Positions 33,181 through 45,142 of a stretch of DNA of 64,000 bases are shown piece by piece. The notes below the pieces were generated by a model, which worked only from the letters and a program-made list of their open reading frames with translations, searched no databases and was not told the origin of the DNA. The position numbers were made by a program, and so were the translations under genes. Source of the DNA: Leguminivora glycinivorella (lineage: Eukaryota > Arthropoda > Insecta > Lepidoptera > Tortricidae); contig NC_062971.1 of assembly GCF_023078275.1 (NCBI RefSeq), positions 4,526,001 through 4,590,000 of the forward strand, in the 5' to 3' direction. Position 1 is the stretch's first letter. Each line of letters opens with the position of its first letter.

Positions 33181-33954
33181 TAGAAAAACTGATCAATTCC
33201 TCACGAACAAATATCAGCTCATCACACAAATAAATTACCGGGATTGGAAATTATAGGCATTTTCTGTAAACTGTATGAAAGAACATGAAAATAATAACGA
33301 AAGCGCCCTCGCCATTAAACATTGCCTGAAGCTTTACATAAAGTTACGGCTTAAGTATGTCAGCTAACTTACAATCCTACGTCACTCTGCCTTCAAAGTT
33401 GGGCGTAATCGACCCCTTTTTGAATTAAATCACACACACGCACGCACGCACGCAGTAAATCACATATCTTATGACGCACACTGGCTTTTTTGCCAGACTA
33501 TATGTTTCGCGAGATGTCTAAGGGCATCAAACGGCGCTTTATGACGTACAGTCATTGTACTACAGTGGCGATGTTCCCATTCGTTATTTCTAAGTTTTTA
33601 AATAGAATTGTTAATAGTAAAAATTGTTAGTTTACAAAGTGATCTTGAATTAAGTACATTGCACTCCTGGATTGGAACTAACTTACCAATAATCGGTTAC
33701 TTTATCTTTGATCGATATCCGGCCATCCCTGCCCCGGCTCTCGCGGCGCCTCGTTATGTGTCTCCGAGGGCCGCGATATTTGAGGAGAAAAGAAATGCCA
33801 AAAATTGGCCTAATCTACACCTCGCGCGATAATCTTCGCTCCAGCAAGCAAATTTGCCACGAAACGCTTTTTTCCTCGCCGATCAACCTAATTTGAACAT
33901 GAAAGAAAGTCGATGTCGATGATAAGCTTAAACCGATTTGGCATTGACGATAAT

Positions 33955-34190
33955 ATACAGGATGGAATAAAAAGGACCGTTCAAACTTTGCACAGTGGCT
34001 TTTGAAGTCATAATGAACAACTCTTGTTATGGAGCCAATGCTGAAATCGTACAAAAAAAATGGCTGTTTTGCCGCCGCCAATGCTGAAATCGCACAAAAA
34101 AAATGGCGTGTGTCATACATTGCGACTGTCATTGTCATGCCGCTCATTTCTATGGAACAGCCAAATTTTAATTGCGATTTCGGCATTGTT
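33955..34190 (+). mobile_element. AAAAAGGACCGTTCAAACTTT repeat, copy B with an internal duplication
   Basis: GGAATAAAAAGGACCGTTCA and GTCATAATGAACAACTCTTG match copy A inverted. CCAATGCTGAAATCG followed by ACAAAAAAAATGG occurs twice about 43 bp apart (34036 and 34079), a small local tandem duplication. Confidence 0.65.
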
Positions 34191-34539
34191 TCAATATTAC
34201 CTAAAAAAGTATTCTTCGCGTGGATTTGCTTTTACTAACTTTAATTCGGTGAATCCTAAGCTTTACCATGGCGACTGCTGTAGTGTTAGGGCAGCAAATT
34301 TGAGCCCTATTTACGACCACACTCGCTTTCCTAGCCTCTACCGCCCAAAGTGCCACAACAGTCCCGTCACCGCCAGCATCTCTCCTGACACAGCTCTTGG
34401 GAGTAGCTCAGGCGATCACTGCCTTCCACGTGCAGCCTAGAGTTCAATAGGCTAGCTGTACTTCGGCCTTTTACAGAAATATTATACGTTATAGTGGATA
34501 CTGATGCAACTAAATATTTAAAGAAAAGTTCATTTTTCT

Positions 34540-34680
34540 TCACGTGTTAACGACTTAACGATTAACTTTAACTTACGTTAAGTTTGTCGAAATGTATCGC
34601 TTTAACGATTAACGAAGTTAACTTTTTTAGTAACGGATTAGCGATTAACGAAGTTAACTATTTGATTAACGGTGCCCAGC
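34540..34680. repeat. Degenerate TTAACGATTAACGAAGTTAAC array
   Basis: ACGATTAACGAAGTTAACT and variants recur about four times with irregular spacing, immediately before the fragment at 34680-34742. Confidence 0.5.
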
Positions 34681-34742
34681 TATGATTATGACCTCAAAAG
34701 CCACTAAGCAAAGTTTGAACGGTCCTTTTTATTTCGCCGTGT
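34680..34742 (-). mobile_element. AAAAAGGACCGTTCAAACTTT repeat, fragment C
   Basis: TATGACCTCAAAAGCCACTA and AGTTTGAACGGTCCTTTTTA match copy A. Only the end is present. Confidence 0.6.
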
Positions 34743-35076
34743 AGAGCCATGGGGTAGTTAAAATAAACGTTAAAGAACCTTCAGAACATACCTATTCGTG
34801 AGTCTATTTTTAACTTTTATTGTATTGTAAGACTTCTAAATTCAAAAATGAAACAGGCTTGTGCTTCTGTGTTTCATGAGTGCGGACTCTCGGGCTAAGG
34901 TAGTTTCAAAATTTTTGACACATTCTCTTTAAAAGCCACTATGTATTTGTATATCCACTCCGTGACAATATATGTATCTCTGTTAGCTCTGGGCGCAACA
35001 ATTGGATAACAACCGGCTGACGATTCGCCAGTGGTTGAATTTTACTGTGCATCGATCTAAAGGACCAATGAAATAC

Positions 35077-35335
35077 TACATTACGATACCAGTGCGTAAA
35101 AAAGGAAGTTCGAAACGAGTGGCGATAATTTAAATCGTACGACGTTTTTCAGTACTGATGGCCCTCTGAAGTTCCGGAGGGTCATCTGTACTGAAAAACG
35201 TCATATGATACACGTGCGAAAAGGAAATTCGTAACTTGTGTCGATTTAAAACACGACCAAAGGGAGTTAGTTTATCAGTTAATTTATCTCCACTCGTTTC
35301 TAACTTCCTTTTTTTCGCACTAGTATCGTAATGTA
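35077..35335. mobile_element. TACATTACGATAC TIR element with an internal hairpin
   Basis: Left end TACATTACGATACCAGTGCG and inverted right end TACATTACGATACTAGTGCG differ by one base. The arms continue as AGGAAGTTCGAAACGAGTGG. In the middle, ACGTTTTTCAGTAC and GTACTGAAAAACGT face each other (about 35140-35203). Confidence 0.8.
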
Positions 35336-35739
35336 CTATTTTACACTGTTCTAAAGAACACTGGTTTAAAGCACGTCTTAAGCTCCAACCAAATATTAAT
35401 AAAAAAATCACAGACGTCAAACGAAAGATCAAGAAATCCTCAAGATGATTGTCTTTGTTTTAACTCATTTTGTCGCTTACCTTAAATGATTCCACGATCC
35501 ACAGCGTGTCATAATGCAGGCCATCACATATTTGTAATTGACAACATGGAGTGAATACAATTTTCAATCTTTATTTTATACATCTAAGAAAATTTATAGC
35601 AACAGTTTCATTTCGGAATTAACTAAACATTTTCTTGAAACTAAAAGGGAGATTGACCAATATAACAGAGATATTACTCGTAAGTATAGGTCATATGTTC
35701 TAATGTTTCGCATTCTATGAATTCATCTAAAATTGAACT

Positions 35740-36000
35740 TTTATGGCCCTGCTAAAGTTAGTAAGCTTAAAAACAAATAAAATATTAGATACCATACTCG
35801 AAAGATACAACGACAAGGCGCACTCGTGGCAGGGGCGGCTCACTCCGCGATTCTATCGCCGCGCTACAAGTACATGTTGGCGGCCGCGAGTTCGCGGCCT
35901 AATCAGGGGTGACGCACGTTCGCACTTTCTATTGTTACTTTACGTCGCGAGTTTTTTAAGGTTCATATGCGATGTCCGCATGTGGAATGGCTAATAATTC
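35740..36000 (+). other. GC-rich patch with cgcggcc words, unassigned
   Basis: GCGGCTCACTCCGCGATTCT and GCGGCCGCGAGTTCGCGGCC form a GC island in AT-rich DNA. It resembles dispersed repeats but no second copy is present in the window. Confidence 0.3.
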
Positions 36001-36004
36001 TTAA

Positions 36005-37765
36005 TTAAATAGACATCATGAATAAAATTGGACAATCTTACACAGATTTAGGTACTATTGATTAAGTCCCACGGAAAAGTTCAATAAGGCTTGTGATGTT
36101 GGGACTTAAACAAAAATATATAAATACTGTATATATACGTTACTTACAAAGTGCCCAAGACATGAATATAATAGTAATTATAACATTCTAATTAAATTCG
36201 TTTTAAATCCATAGGCAACCCTATCGTCCGACGCTGCGCACGTGCGGCTCGTTTCTTTGTTAGAATTTTGTAGGCATTTAAAAAGGCGACATTTAGTGAA
36301 CATCAAAGCAGTGGGCCTTCTGTACTTGTACTATTATATTATATTAATATGTGCTAGTGGCCGAGTTCAAAACATATGCAATAAAATAACTTGATTCGTT
36401 CCATAGTTAGATAGTAAACTAATTTTTTAGGTATGACTGTATTCTACTTAGCTAGACAAAGAGTTCTAAAAAACAAAATTGTAGCGTCATATTTCTCTTC
36501 CGCAAAATGTAATCATAAAATGCAAAATACAAGACTTATTTGCCACATTTTACAGTAGCGGGTATTCAGCATTTCCTAAAAGTGTAAATAAAATGCTTAT
36601 GTAGGACCCGCCAGTGTAATAAAAATCCACTATCACCTGGCTGCGGCTAAATCAGTGCATTTTGAATTTGCGGCCAGTGTACTCTCGGGGAATAAAGTGC
36701 AATTGAATTAAAGGTTTCTTAAATACTTAAAGACCATTAGTGCTTTGCAATATTCTTTCGCTTTTTCTTAGAAGAATCAAGCAGATTTATTTAAAATATT
36801 TTGAATTGAATTTCGAAGCATTTTTTAATGTTACTATCTATTTAAAAAAAAGTAGGGTATTCCTTATTAATTTGCAAAACTACACATAGAGAGCGCCACT
36901 GTAATAACCAGTAGGTATTGTTTACACTGGTTGTTACAAACGACTTCGATCTGTTTATATCATTTTATCAAAAATTATTTTTTAAAGTTTTTGGAAACAC
37001 GTTTGACCAAATGAAAATTCGGTAAATGGACCGTAGGGTAAACATACTTAATTATTTTGAAGTTGAAAATACTGTGAGACTTATATTGACCGGGGTATAT
37101 ACCGTGATTACGTTTTTAATTTTTATCGAGCTCTCGATATTTCGATGCTTTTCAAAACTTTGAAATAATTTTACCTGCACAGTAATTATCTACCCGTATT
37201 CTAAGTCAAGTTGAGTGTGCCGTAGAATAGTTGGTCGCGAAGAGAGCGTTTCCCTGTTCCACGATTGTAAAAAGGGGTTTTTACGGTCTTCGGAGGGGGT
37301 GTGGGGGGCGGTCGTATGTTCTTATTTGTGCCGGAACGTGACCACGGCTTTGCATTTTACTTGAATGTGTTAGAATTTAATAATAAGTATTTTAATTACT
37401 GAAGATATTGTGTTCTTCGTTTAGAGAGGAATAGTTGTGAATTTATAAATTGTGGCCTCAGTGTAATAGGGTACAAGTGTCACGCAGTTCAAGCTAAAAA
37501 GGATATAAGTTTCTTACCATTTGTGCGCTTTTCACTTGTACGTACTAATAATTACAATACTTTGGTGGACTTTTTATTTTCGCCATGATGGTAATATAAT
37601 AGTTATTTAAATATAACGTGTTACCAAATTAGTCACGGATATTTTAAGGGACGTTAATTAACATCAAAACAATTAACTTTCACTAGAAATTGAAAACACT
37701 TTTCATATGATTTTTCTTTGATTTCATTTACCGAACAAAAAAATCATCTAAATCACATATGTACA
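36005..37765. other. Intergenic stretch, no gene seen
   Basis: AT-rich. A G-rich patch at about 37290-37320 (GGGGGTGTGGGGGGCGG) stands out but has no assigned role. Confidence 0.45.
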
Positions 37766-37768
37766 TTT

Positions 37769-38070
37769 TCACCACACCAACTGATAAAGGCTTACTTTGC
37801 TATTCGAAAACAGATAGCAAAATTGCATTTTATGCACAAGAGTGCAACGTAATTTCATACAAATTTTAACTTGACATCTTGAGCTGGCTGGTAGAAATTA
37901 TCTATAAATGATAATTTTGAATTATAAATATTGAATAATCATAGATTTGATTTAGTTTGATGTTTTATAGTCAGTATTTTGTTCGTGTGGTGAAAAATTT
38001 TGTGTTTCACTCGGCGGCAAAGTTTGTTTAACCTTCGTGCCTTGAAACCCTCGCAACGCTCAAGATTCCA
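37769..38070 (+). mobile_element. Dispersed repeat, copy B (see 5625-6540)
   Basis: GATAAAGGCTTACTTTGCTA, ATTCGAAAACAGATAGCAAA, TTTCACTCGGCGGCAAAG and TTCGTGCCTTGAAACCC match the two parts of 5625-6540, here uninterrupted. Confidence 0.65.
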
Positions 38071-39995
38071 CTTTTTGAACCACAACTTTGCCCCCTTGTA
38101 AAACAAATAACTATTAACCTGACAAGACGTTTAACACTATCTTTCATGTCACTCAATGTCAACAACTATGTATTAAATGTCATTGTGGTTCAGCGGAAAT
38201 ACTTGCCAGTTACAGTTAACACCTGTTCAATGAGTTTTCATTAAATGATCACACTAACAGGGTGTTTTAACGTTGCTTTGTTTCCTAGTTTTCTCCAAAA
38301 AAAAAAAACGGAATAAAACCTATGATGTTTCATACAAAAATATACTCCAGGATCGAGTACTATCAGCCGTAAAAATATCCGTGACTAATTTGGTAACACC
38401 TTATATAAAGGGACATACCTTTACCCACTTACATCTAGAGAGGTATGGATAAAGGGACTTCGTTTTACCCATGCACTTGTATTTATGGATAAATTGGGTC
38501 TGTCCACGCTAAGTGGACATCGACGATAAACCTGTACCATATGTATTCACTTAGTAACTATGGTCAATTAATAAAGGGGTGTGTAATAAATAAATATAAA
38601 TATATATTAATTGTTTATATTTTATTAAATAAAACTCAACAATAACCTCACAAATAACGTAATCAAATAAAGGACGATATGTTGTTACTATTTAATGGAC
38701 CATGCACTTTATATCTAAACCAAAAAGGATATTAAATACACATCTTGAGTTCGTGATCTATGAATTAAATAAATTGTCAGTAGGTATATAAAATAAATTA
38801 CTTAGTACGGGTACAAATGTGCTTAGCCATTTTTCTCTAAAAATAAAAATGGAAAGTCACAAGTATACAACCTAACGCCATCTACCGATGAGGAGAGAAG
38901 AATAAAACTGGTCGGGGTTCACTTCCGTGCCCCCATATCCATTATTTAAGTCCTAACCGTCGTTTCTACGGAAGAATCCCGGAATTCACTTTAAAATCTA
39001 TATGTAAGGATTTCACCCGACATTTGTAACTGAATCGACAGGGAAATTTTGTTAGAACTCCAGAAGATAAGCAGGTAATAACATTTATAGAATTTCTTAC
39101 TAAATTTCTAAATTATATTTGGGAAATGTAAAACGCAAGTAACGCAACATCATCCAAAAATACATGATTATGTTAACAGTCATTTAAATATCACATTGAG
39201 ACATGATAGATACACGAGTATTGTGACGGATCCAAAATCCATCCGAAGAAACGACATTTATTTTTAAATAGTATAAAAAACCTGCCTAATCGAAGTAAAT
39301 TAGTTGAAAATGAAGCTGAAATGCATTCGTAGTTACAATAAGGTAAGATAAGAGGAGTTAGCTAACTAGCGAGAGGCTAGTCTACGTTAGCGAGGACACG
39401 TATCACATGGCGTATAGCACAGATTAGATCAACTATAAACACACTTCCTATTATCGATCCTGCTCACACTACAGTTGATTTCTATACACATTTGATTAGG
39501 AAAAGGAAAGTACTACTCAACCCGGTAGTCTTAAAACGATTTTAAGTACATAAATTAACTACCGAGAGTAGTTGTCTTACTTGTCATTCTTCGAATTAAT
39601 ACTTTTGAAATAATTCAGAATATTAAATAACCCACGATAATTGGAAGCGATAGTAATAAATACGAAACCTGTACATGTAACGATTAATTAAACATGGAAG
39701 GCACGCCTTACGTATATATTGAAACCGTATACATTATTGTGAAAGAAGAGAAAATTAATAAATAGCGAGTTACAGATAAGAAGTCTAACAGAGGCTACCT
39801 TATATCTAAATTTACACCATCGGTCGTTTCGATTTGTACATCTTACATTAAACTATAGCACATGGCATATTTCGTAACGAACTCCCAATTTGAATGCATT
39901 GCTTTCGCAACGCAGCAAATGTTTTCAAGTATTTACGAAATGTGCCAGGTGGTCGCGTATTATGTGCATTTATGTTACAGACTTAAGATTAGGGC

Positions 39996-40104
39996 CTATT
40001 CCTCGGTGCCCGTGATCCACTGCAGGTATTTGAAGGAGCGCGACTGTAGCGGGCTGGCGCGGGAGTCCAGGCCGTAGGTGCGGGGGTGGTGGTAGTGCTG
40101 CTCT
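39996..40104 (-). CDS. Zasp-like gene, terminal exon with the Enigma-type motif
   Basis: The acceptor CGTTACAG|AGAG follows at 40104. Joined to the AG left by the previous exon it reads R-EQHYHHPRTYGLDSRASP, then LQSRSFKYLQWITGTEE and TAG at 39998-39996. The 109-nt exon is GC-rich at third positions, unlike its surroundings, and keeps frame exactly, so it is very likely real. The QSRSF...ITGTE segment is the strongest family evidence in the window. Ending two residues after it, with no LIM domains, differs from Enigma/ENH proteins and fits a short-form ZASP. Confidence 0.85.
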
Positions 40105-40611
40105 CTGTAACGCGAACGTACAAATAAATAATCATTTATTTCAATCCGTAATAAATAATCTAATCTACCTATCTACCCTTGAAGAATCCACAAAATATTA
40201 TATTATTAACTATAAAAGTCAAAGCAGTAGACTTCATTAAACAATAGTGTGTAGGAAATCGACAATTGAGATGAAAAAGGTAACTCGCGTAAAATTGTCG
40301 CAGATCGCTCGACATGTTTCGCTCTATGTCCATTTTTAATATTATGTCAGTGTCTCACGGTAGTTTTATTATTAAAATGAAAATAAAGTACTTATGGTTT
40401 TTGAATAGAACATAAATCTGCTTATTAAAATGTATTAATTTGAGTCTGTGTGGAGAGAGTTATAGAATGTATAGTGTATGGGCACTCTTGCATTTCACAA
40501 CTCTTGTTTCCGGAGTCCGGACAAACTTTATCGAAAATGCCATTGATTTACTATGTACATACGTCACTTCATCACATTAACAAAACACAACAAAAGATAA
40601 ATAAAACTCAC

Positions 40612-43499
40612 CTAGGTTCAGCTGAGGCACGTGCGTGGTAAGCAGGCACATTGGGGTTGTGGTAACCCTTGGAGTGGGGAGCGTTGGCCGGCGTGAGGGT
40701 CTGGCCCTGCACGGGCTGGTGCTCGGACAGGATCGGCCCGCTGTAGCTGTTGGGGTTGAAGCGGTCCACCGACACGCCGCGCGCCCTCTCCGGCGCCGGC
40801 GCCTCCGCGCTCTTCACGTACGAACTCACTGGCCTGTTTCTACCCAAAGTATTGCTCTTTGCCCATTCCTGAGATTCAGATACCAATTCAGATTCGAAAC
40901 TCCTTTCGCGCCACGACTGCGGCCGAAGGGTCTGGCTCCAGGATGGCGTCGACGTAAACTTCGCGCTCGGGGTAGCGGGCTTGGCGTAGTTGGGCTCGGA
41001 TTCCCACGGCGGGTTCACGGACGTTTGCTGCGTCTGGTATTGAGTCTGAGAAGTCTTCTCTGTAAATTCTCTGAGCTCCTTGCGCCACTGCGGCTCCACC
41101 GGCTCGGCCGGCTGATCGTTGTTATCGTAATAATACTGTGGAGACGGGTCGGGTTGAGCTTGGTATTTACTCTCGCCGGGTACGTAGTTAGATTCTGGAA
41201 CGGTGATGTAACGTCTTTCATATTCGCTATAATACGTTTTGCGGCCGGGTTGTGGAGGAGGTTCTGTGACATTTACGTTTTTAACAAACGACTGATTTGG
41301 CGCCGGTGGCACGTAGGCTTTAGGAGGGGGCTTGGAGAATTTGGATTTAGCCGGTGTCCATCCCGGATGTGTGTTGGGGCTAAACGTGCTTGTTGCGGGC
41401 GGTGGTTGCGGCGCATCTGCTCTCGGCTGGTAGAAGCTCGCCGTAGCAGGAGCTACGTAATTGGGGTCCTGTTCCCATGGAGGAGGGACGTATGAAGAAG
41501 AATACTGCTGTGAAGACTTCTGGTAGTTTTGAGTATCGTACGATGAGTATGATTGATTCGGTTGAACGTTTATTGTTGGGACAGTATCAACGGAGCTAAG
41601 GTTGTTATTGCCCCAGTTTGATGGCTGAGGTGTGTAGGACGGATAACTGCTTTGTTGGTAAGTGTTTGACACTTTGGAGTAGTCTTGGGTACTTTGAGTG
41701 TAAGAGGGCTGGTATTGTGGCTGAGGCTGATGCTGGGGCTGAGGCTGAGGCTGAGGTTGCTGCTGGCTCCACAGCTGGCTGGCGGGAGGGGCAGAGGTGG
41801 GCGTCACATTATTATAGAGAACATTCTCACTTCTGTTCTGCTGGTACCACTGTGAATTGGAGATTTTACTCGGTTTAACATTGCTGACATTGACAACTTC
41901 CGATTGAGGTTCTTGAGCCCACCTGTTTTGTTGGTCATAAGATTGATTGATCGATTGATTGCTATACTGGCTGTTGTAGTTGTTTTGATATATTTCTGAG
42001 CCTGGCATCTGGCGTTCTGTGCTTAGCCTTTCTAACAGCAAGCTGTGTCGTCTCTCTGTTTTCGGTGGTTCAGGAGTGTAGGTGGGTTGGTAAGGTTTCG
42101 ACGGAGAAATAGAAACTCGGTCACGATTGGGCGCAAAGTAAGTTTTCATTGTGGGAGGCCCGGATTGGGTTATTTGTTCATAAGCTTTGTCTAACGTCTT
42201 AGTTGTGCGGTTGACGGTGACAATATTTTCAACTCTATTATATTCTGTTTGAGTACTCAATGAACCAGCAGGTGCTGTAGTGTTTTTGATAATTTCGGTA
42301 TTTTCAGTGTGAGTTCTTGACACTGTTTGTGCCTCACCTATTGGTTTAATTTCGACATCTTCCACCTTTTCAAGCGGGATTGATGGTTCCCTCAGTGGCA
42401 CTTTTCGCTCTGGTTGCGGTGCGGCCTGAGCTGGTTCCTCGGGTTTTACTTCTTTAGGTTCTGGCTTTTCTTCTTTGGGCTCTGGTTGTGGTTCAGGTTT
42501 AGGTTCTTGTTTTTCAACTGGAGTTGGTTTAGGTGCCTCCTCTGGCTCTGATTCTATTTCTTCTTCTGTATATTCAGATTCTTCATCTTCTTCTTTAGGC
42601 TTAGATTCTGGTTCCGGCTCCGGTTTTGGTGCCGGTTTCTTAGCATCTGCTTTTACATCTTCCTCGGCTTCTTCATATTCTTCCTCTTCCTCTGCTTCTT
42701 CTTCTTCCTCTTCTTCTGTTTTCTTTGTAACTTCTACTTGTTTGCTTTCTGTGGGTTCAGGTTTTTTTACAACAACCGCCTCTTCTTCTTCCTCCTCTTC
42801 CTCGTCCTCTTCTTGTTCTTCCTGCTTAGGTTCGGATTTTACTTCGGGAGCTGAAACTGGTGTCTTTGCGACAACAACTTCTTCTTCTGTCACGTCTTCT
42901 TCTTCTTCATCTTCTTCTTCTTGTTTGACCGCTTCTTGTTTTAGTTGAACTTTTTCAGCCGTTTTCACAACCACTTTAGTCTCTTTAACAGGTTCAACGA
43001 CTTCCTCCTCTTCCTCTTCTTCCTCCTCTTCCTGGTCATTGGATTGCACTTCTACTACTTTTTTCGTTGTTGTAGTTACTGTGCTTTCTGTTTTGTTAAC
43101 AGTAACTTCTTTGTGACCATTTTCTTTGACAACAGCAGGTTTCCTTTCTTCTACTTCTTCTTCCGCTTCTTCTTCCGCCTCTTCTTCAACTTCTTCCTCA
43201 GAATGTTCTTCTTTAGGAATAATTCTAGTTTCGGTTTTAGTTTTGATGGATGTCTTGCCATCTGTAGTAGTTTTGGTAATTGTTTTAGTTATTTCTTCTA
43301 TTGAGCCATCTGGTAAACTTTTTTTCGAAACTTCAACTCTTGTTTCAACTTTGGTGCCTGATTTTTTTGCCGGCAACTTAACGGTCAACTCTGCCTCGGC
43401 ATCACTATTTTGATTTCCATTTTGTTCTTCAGCATTAGTTGTTGACTCTTCAACTTTTCTTTCCTTTTTCACTTGCTTTTTGACCACTTTCACTTGTTT
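40612..43499 (-). CDS. Zasp-like gene, giant low-complexity exon
   Basis: A 2888-nt exon with 962 full codons. The apparent ATG at 43508 lies in the acceptor (TATGTTTCAG), so the coding part starts KQVKVVKKQVKK. Order: basic start (1-20), Thr/Lys segment ITKTITKTTTDGKTSIKTKT (about 70-90), Glu-rich blocks with runs of up to about ten Glu (97-320), Pro-Lys-Glu stretch (290-365), a better-conserved-looking stretch with YFAPNRDRVSISPSKPY and HSLLLERLSTER (450-497), Gln/Pro/Tyr/Ser-rich spacer (500-670), then a duplicated motif PPWEQDPNYVAPAT (about 673) and PPWESEPNYAKPAT (about 830). It ends AEP plus the first two bases of Arg at the donor CCTAG|GTGAG. Mostly disordered and scaffold-like. The antisense strand is open for long stretches only because of the biased codons. 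Confidence 0.92.
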
Positions 43500-43842
43500 C
43501 TGAAACATAAAAATAGTTATTAAGTTACTTCAATGTAATAAAGATATTTTTAAGTTTTTTATAATTATGAAATGATTTGCTATACTGTATATTATTTATT
43601 TGACTCAAAAATGACAATTTTGCCAAAAGTGTGGAAAAAGATGCCAAAAAATACCAAGTATTGTATTTATGTAAAGTAAACAACATGAACTCACTATATT
43701 TCTTAACGACAAGTTCAATTTAAACGACATGTTGTTAAGACTTCTATAAATCTTTAACATTGTATACTAAATACGCATAGCAGATTAGATAAACACATAA
43801 ATATATATAAATGTAATATGTATACAGTAATTTTACATCAAC

Positions 43843-44869
43843 CTGATCGTCACTGATGTCCGACAGATCCGCAACAGGTTTAGTTTCTAAGGAATCGTAT
43901 ACTTTTATAGTCACTTCATTATCAGGTACTTGCACAATAACATCTGATTCGTTATTTTCATCCTTATCGTCAAACATATTTTCTAATGTTTTTGTTTGGG
44001 ATGTATTCTCACTATTTATTGTCAACGGACTTCTTGCTGTTACACTAGTATCTAATGATATCGGTTCAATACTTAAATCTGTTGCATTACTAATTTCTGG
44101 TAACATAGGCGTTTTACAGTATTCTTCGTTTTTATTTGAAGGTACGTTTTTATCTCCGAGATATTCACATGTAACATTAGCATTTGAATCCAGTAAGTTT
44201 TCTTTGGGTTGAATTTTCGTTTCCTTTATCGGGTCATTTAATTTCATAGTTAGTTGAGACTGTAAGGGTTGCGAAAAGTTGTTATTTTCCTCAGTTTTAT
44301 GAGGCAAATTAGGTGTTGTAGTAAAATATTCCGCCTCAAAACAGATTTCTGGCAATGCTGGCGCCGTATACCCATCACTGCCGTAGCTCGTTCTCGCTGT
44401 GCTATTATTTGGCGAATAACCATAGTCAAACATCGATACAGGTCTGTTGTTGAATGTGTTTGTTTGGGAAAGCTGCGGCGCAGTTTTGTTTATGTTGTTC
44501 TGAACTTGCGGTACGGGTTGTGGGTTCATGAACTGCGGCGCCTGTGGCGCTTTTTGAGATTCGCGGCTGGGGTTACTTCTCGACCTCAGTAGAGATTTAG
44601 GGTTGGCCGGCAACGTAAAGCCGGCTGGCAACACTTGAACCGGCAAGCAACTGAAGTTCGGTACAGCCACTGGAGTGGACGGAGTCGGCGGCGACTGTAT
44701 CTGATTGACCGGCACTTCGGGAACACCCTGGTTCATGGCGTTCCTCATCAACCTCTGCGCCATACGCTCGGATTTGATCTGCGAGAGGTCCAGGCCTCCC
44801 GGCAGGTAAGAGAAAGGCTTTCTCTCCTGGCCCATCGCGCCGTGCAACGCCGACGGCGGATTCATATCG
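43843..44869 (-). CDS. Zasp-like gene, upstream coding exon
   Basis: The acceptor ACTTATTTCAG precedes 44869 and the donor CAG|GTTGATG follows 43843. The exon enters with one base completing a codon and leaves in phase 0. The frame reads GAT ATG AAT, giving MNPPSALHGAMGQERKPF from ATG 44865 and 341 residues to SDDQ. RKPFSYLPGGLDLSQIKSE is followed by ERMAQRLMRNAMNQG, a short ordered-looking basic helix. The rest is Pro/Asn/Ser/Thr-rich with acidic stretches and probably disordered. Reading past the donor gives low-complexity intron sequence. If a coding exon lies further upstream, the true start could precede this ATG. Confidence 0.85.
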
Positions 44870-45032
44870 CTGAAATAAGTTTTCCCAAATTACAATCGAA
44901 TTTACGTTTATTGCACAGTTTATGGCCAGTATAAATATTCCAGTAAAAATGCCCGAGGCATCGAACGGACGTATACAATAGTTCGATTTGGCAAATTGAC
45001 AAAACAGTAGAAAATAGATATGAGTTACTCAC

Positions 45033-45142
45033 GAGGTCCGATGCTAACCGCACGATATTATATTTACTTCCTGTGTGCAGGGGGCGGGCGGTTTGCCCGC
45101 GGTTCACGTCTGACACTGTGGCACTAGTATCGCTTTTCACAT
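45033..45142 (-). promoter_or_regulatory. Probable 5' non-coding exon of the Zasp-like gene
   Basis: The donor GACCTC|GTGAGTAAC at 45033/45032 is strong, and the next acceptor on this strand is at 44869. Spliced, the frame of ATG 44865 meets TAG 14 bases before the exon end, so ATG 44865 would be the first usable start. The exon has no ATG in any frame joined to the gene. It contains ACCATGTGA (ATG TGA at 45142-45137), a start-stop minimal upstream frame. The true 5' boundary and the transcription start are not visible. The GC-rich DNA at 45060-45330 is a good promoter candidate. Confidence 0.4.

Larger units (their letters stand above)
39996..44869 (-). other. Zasp/Enigma-family muscle protein gene (three-exon model, PDZ not seen)
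   Basis: Three exons join with correct GT/AG sites and phases: 44869-43843, 43499-40612, 40104-39996, with introns of 343 and 507 bp. From ATG 44865 the model encodes about 1339 residues. The terminal exon motif SRSFKYLQWITGTE resembles, from memory, the SRSFRILAQITGTE segment of vertebrate Enigma, ENH and ZASP. In that family proteins tie alpha-actinin and actin to the muscle Z-disc. No LIM domain follows, and no PDZ is seen upstream inside the window, which would suit a Zasp66-like gene whose PDZ exons lie elsewhere or a PDZ-less isoform. A candidate minus-strand AATAAA is at 39262-39257, giving a 3' UTR of about 740 nt. Family placement is inference; gene reality is strong. Confidence 0.8.

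Noticed and set aside
40635..41495. Long plus-strand frame rich in Arg/Leu
   Set aside because: Antisense shadow of the giant minus-strand exon; it has no splice or domain support, while the minus strand shows phased splice sites.
42475..43413. Plus-strand Ser-rich and Phe-rich frames
   Set aside because: Produced by reading the GAA/GAG-rich acidic exon backwards; low-complexity artefacts.
43500..43508. ATG at 43508 as a protein start
   Set aside because: It lies within the splice acceptor (TATGTTTCAG). Upstream exons join in frame at 43499.
45033..45140. Coding first exon KSDTSATVSDVNRG in phase with the 43499 exon
   Set aside because: The frame has no ATG (it opens at GTG with TAA just upstream), so it is better read as 5' non-coding sequence.
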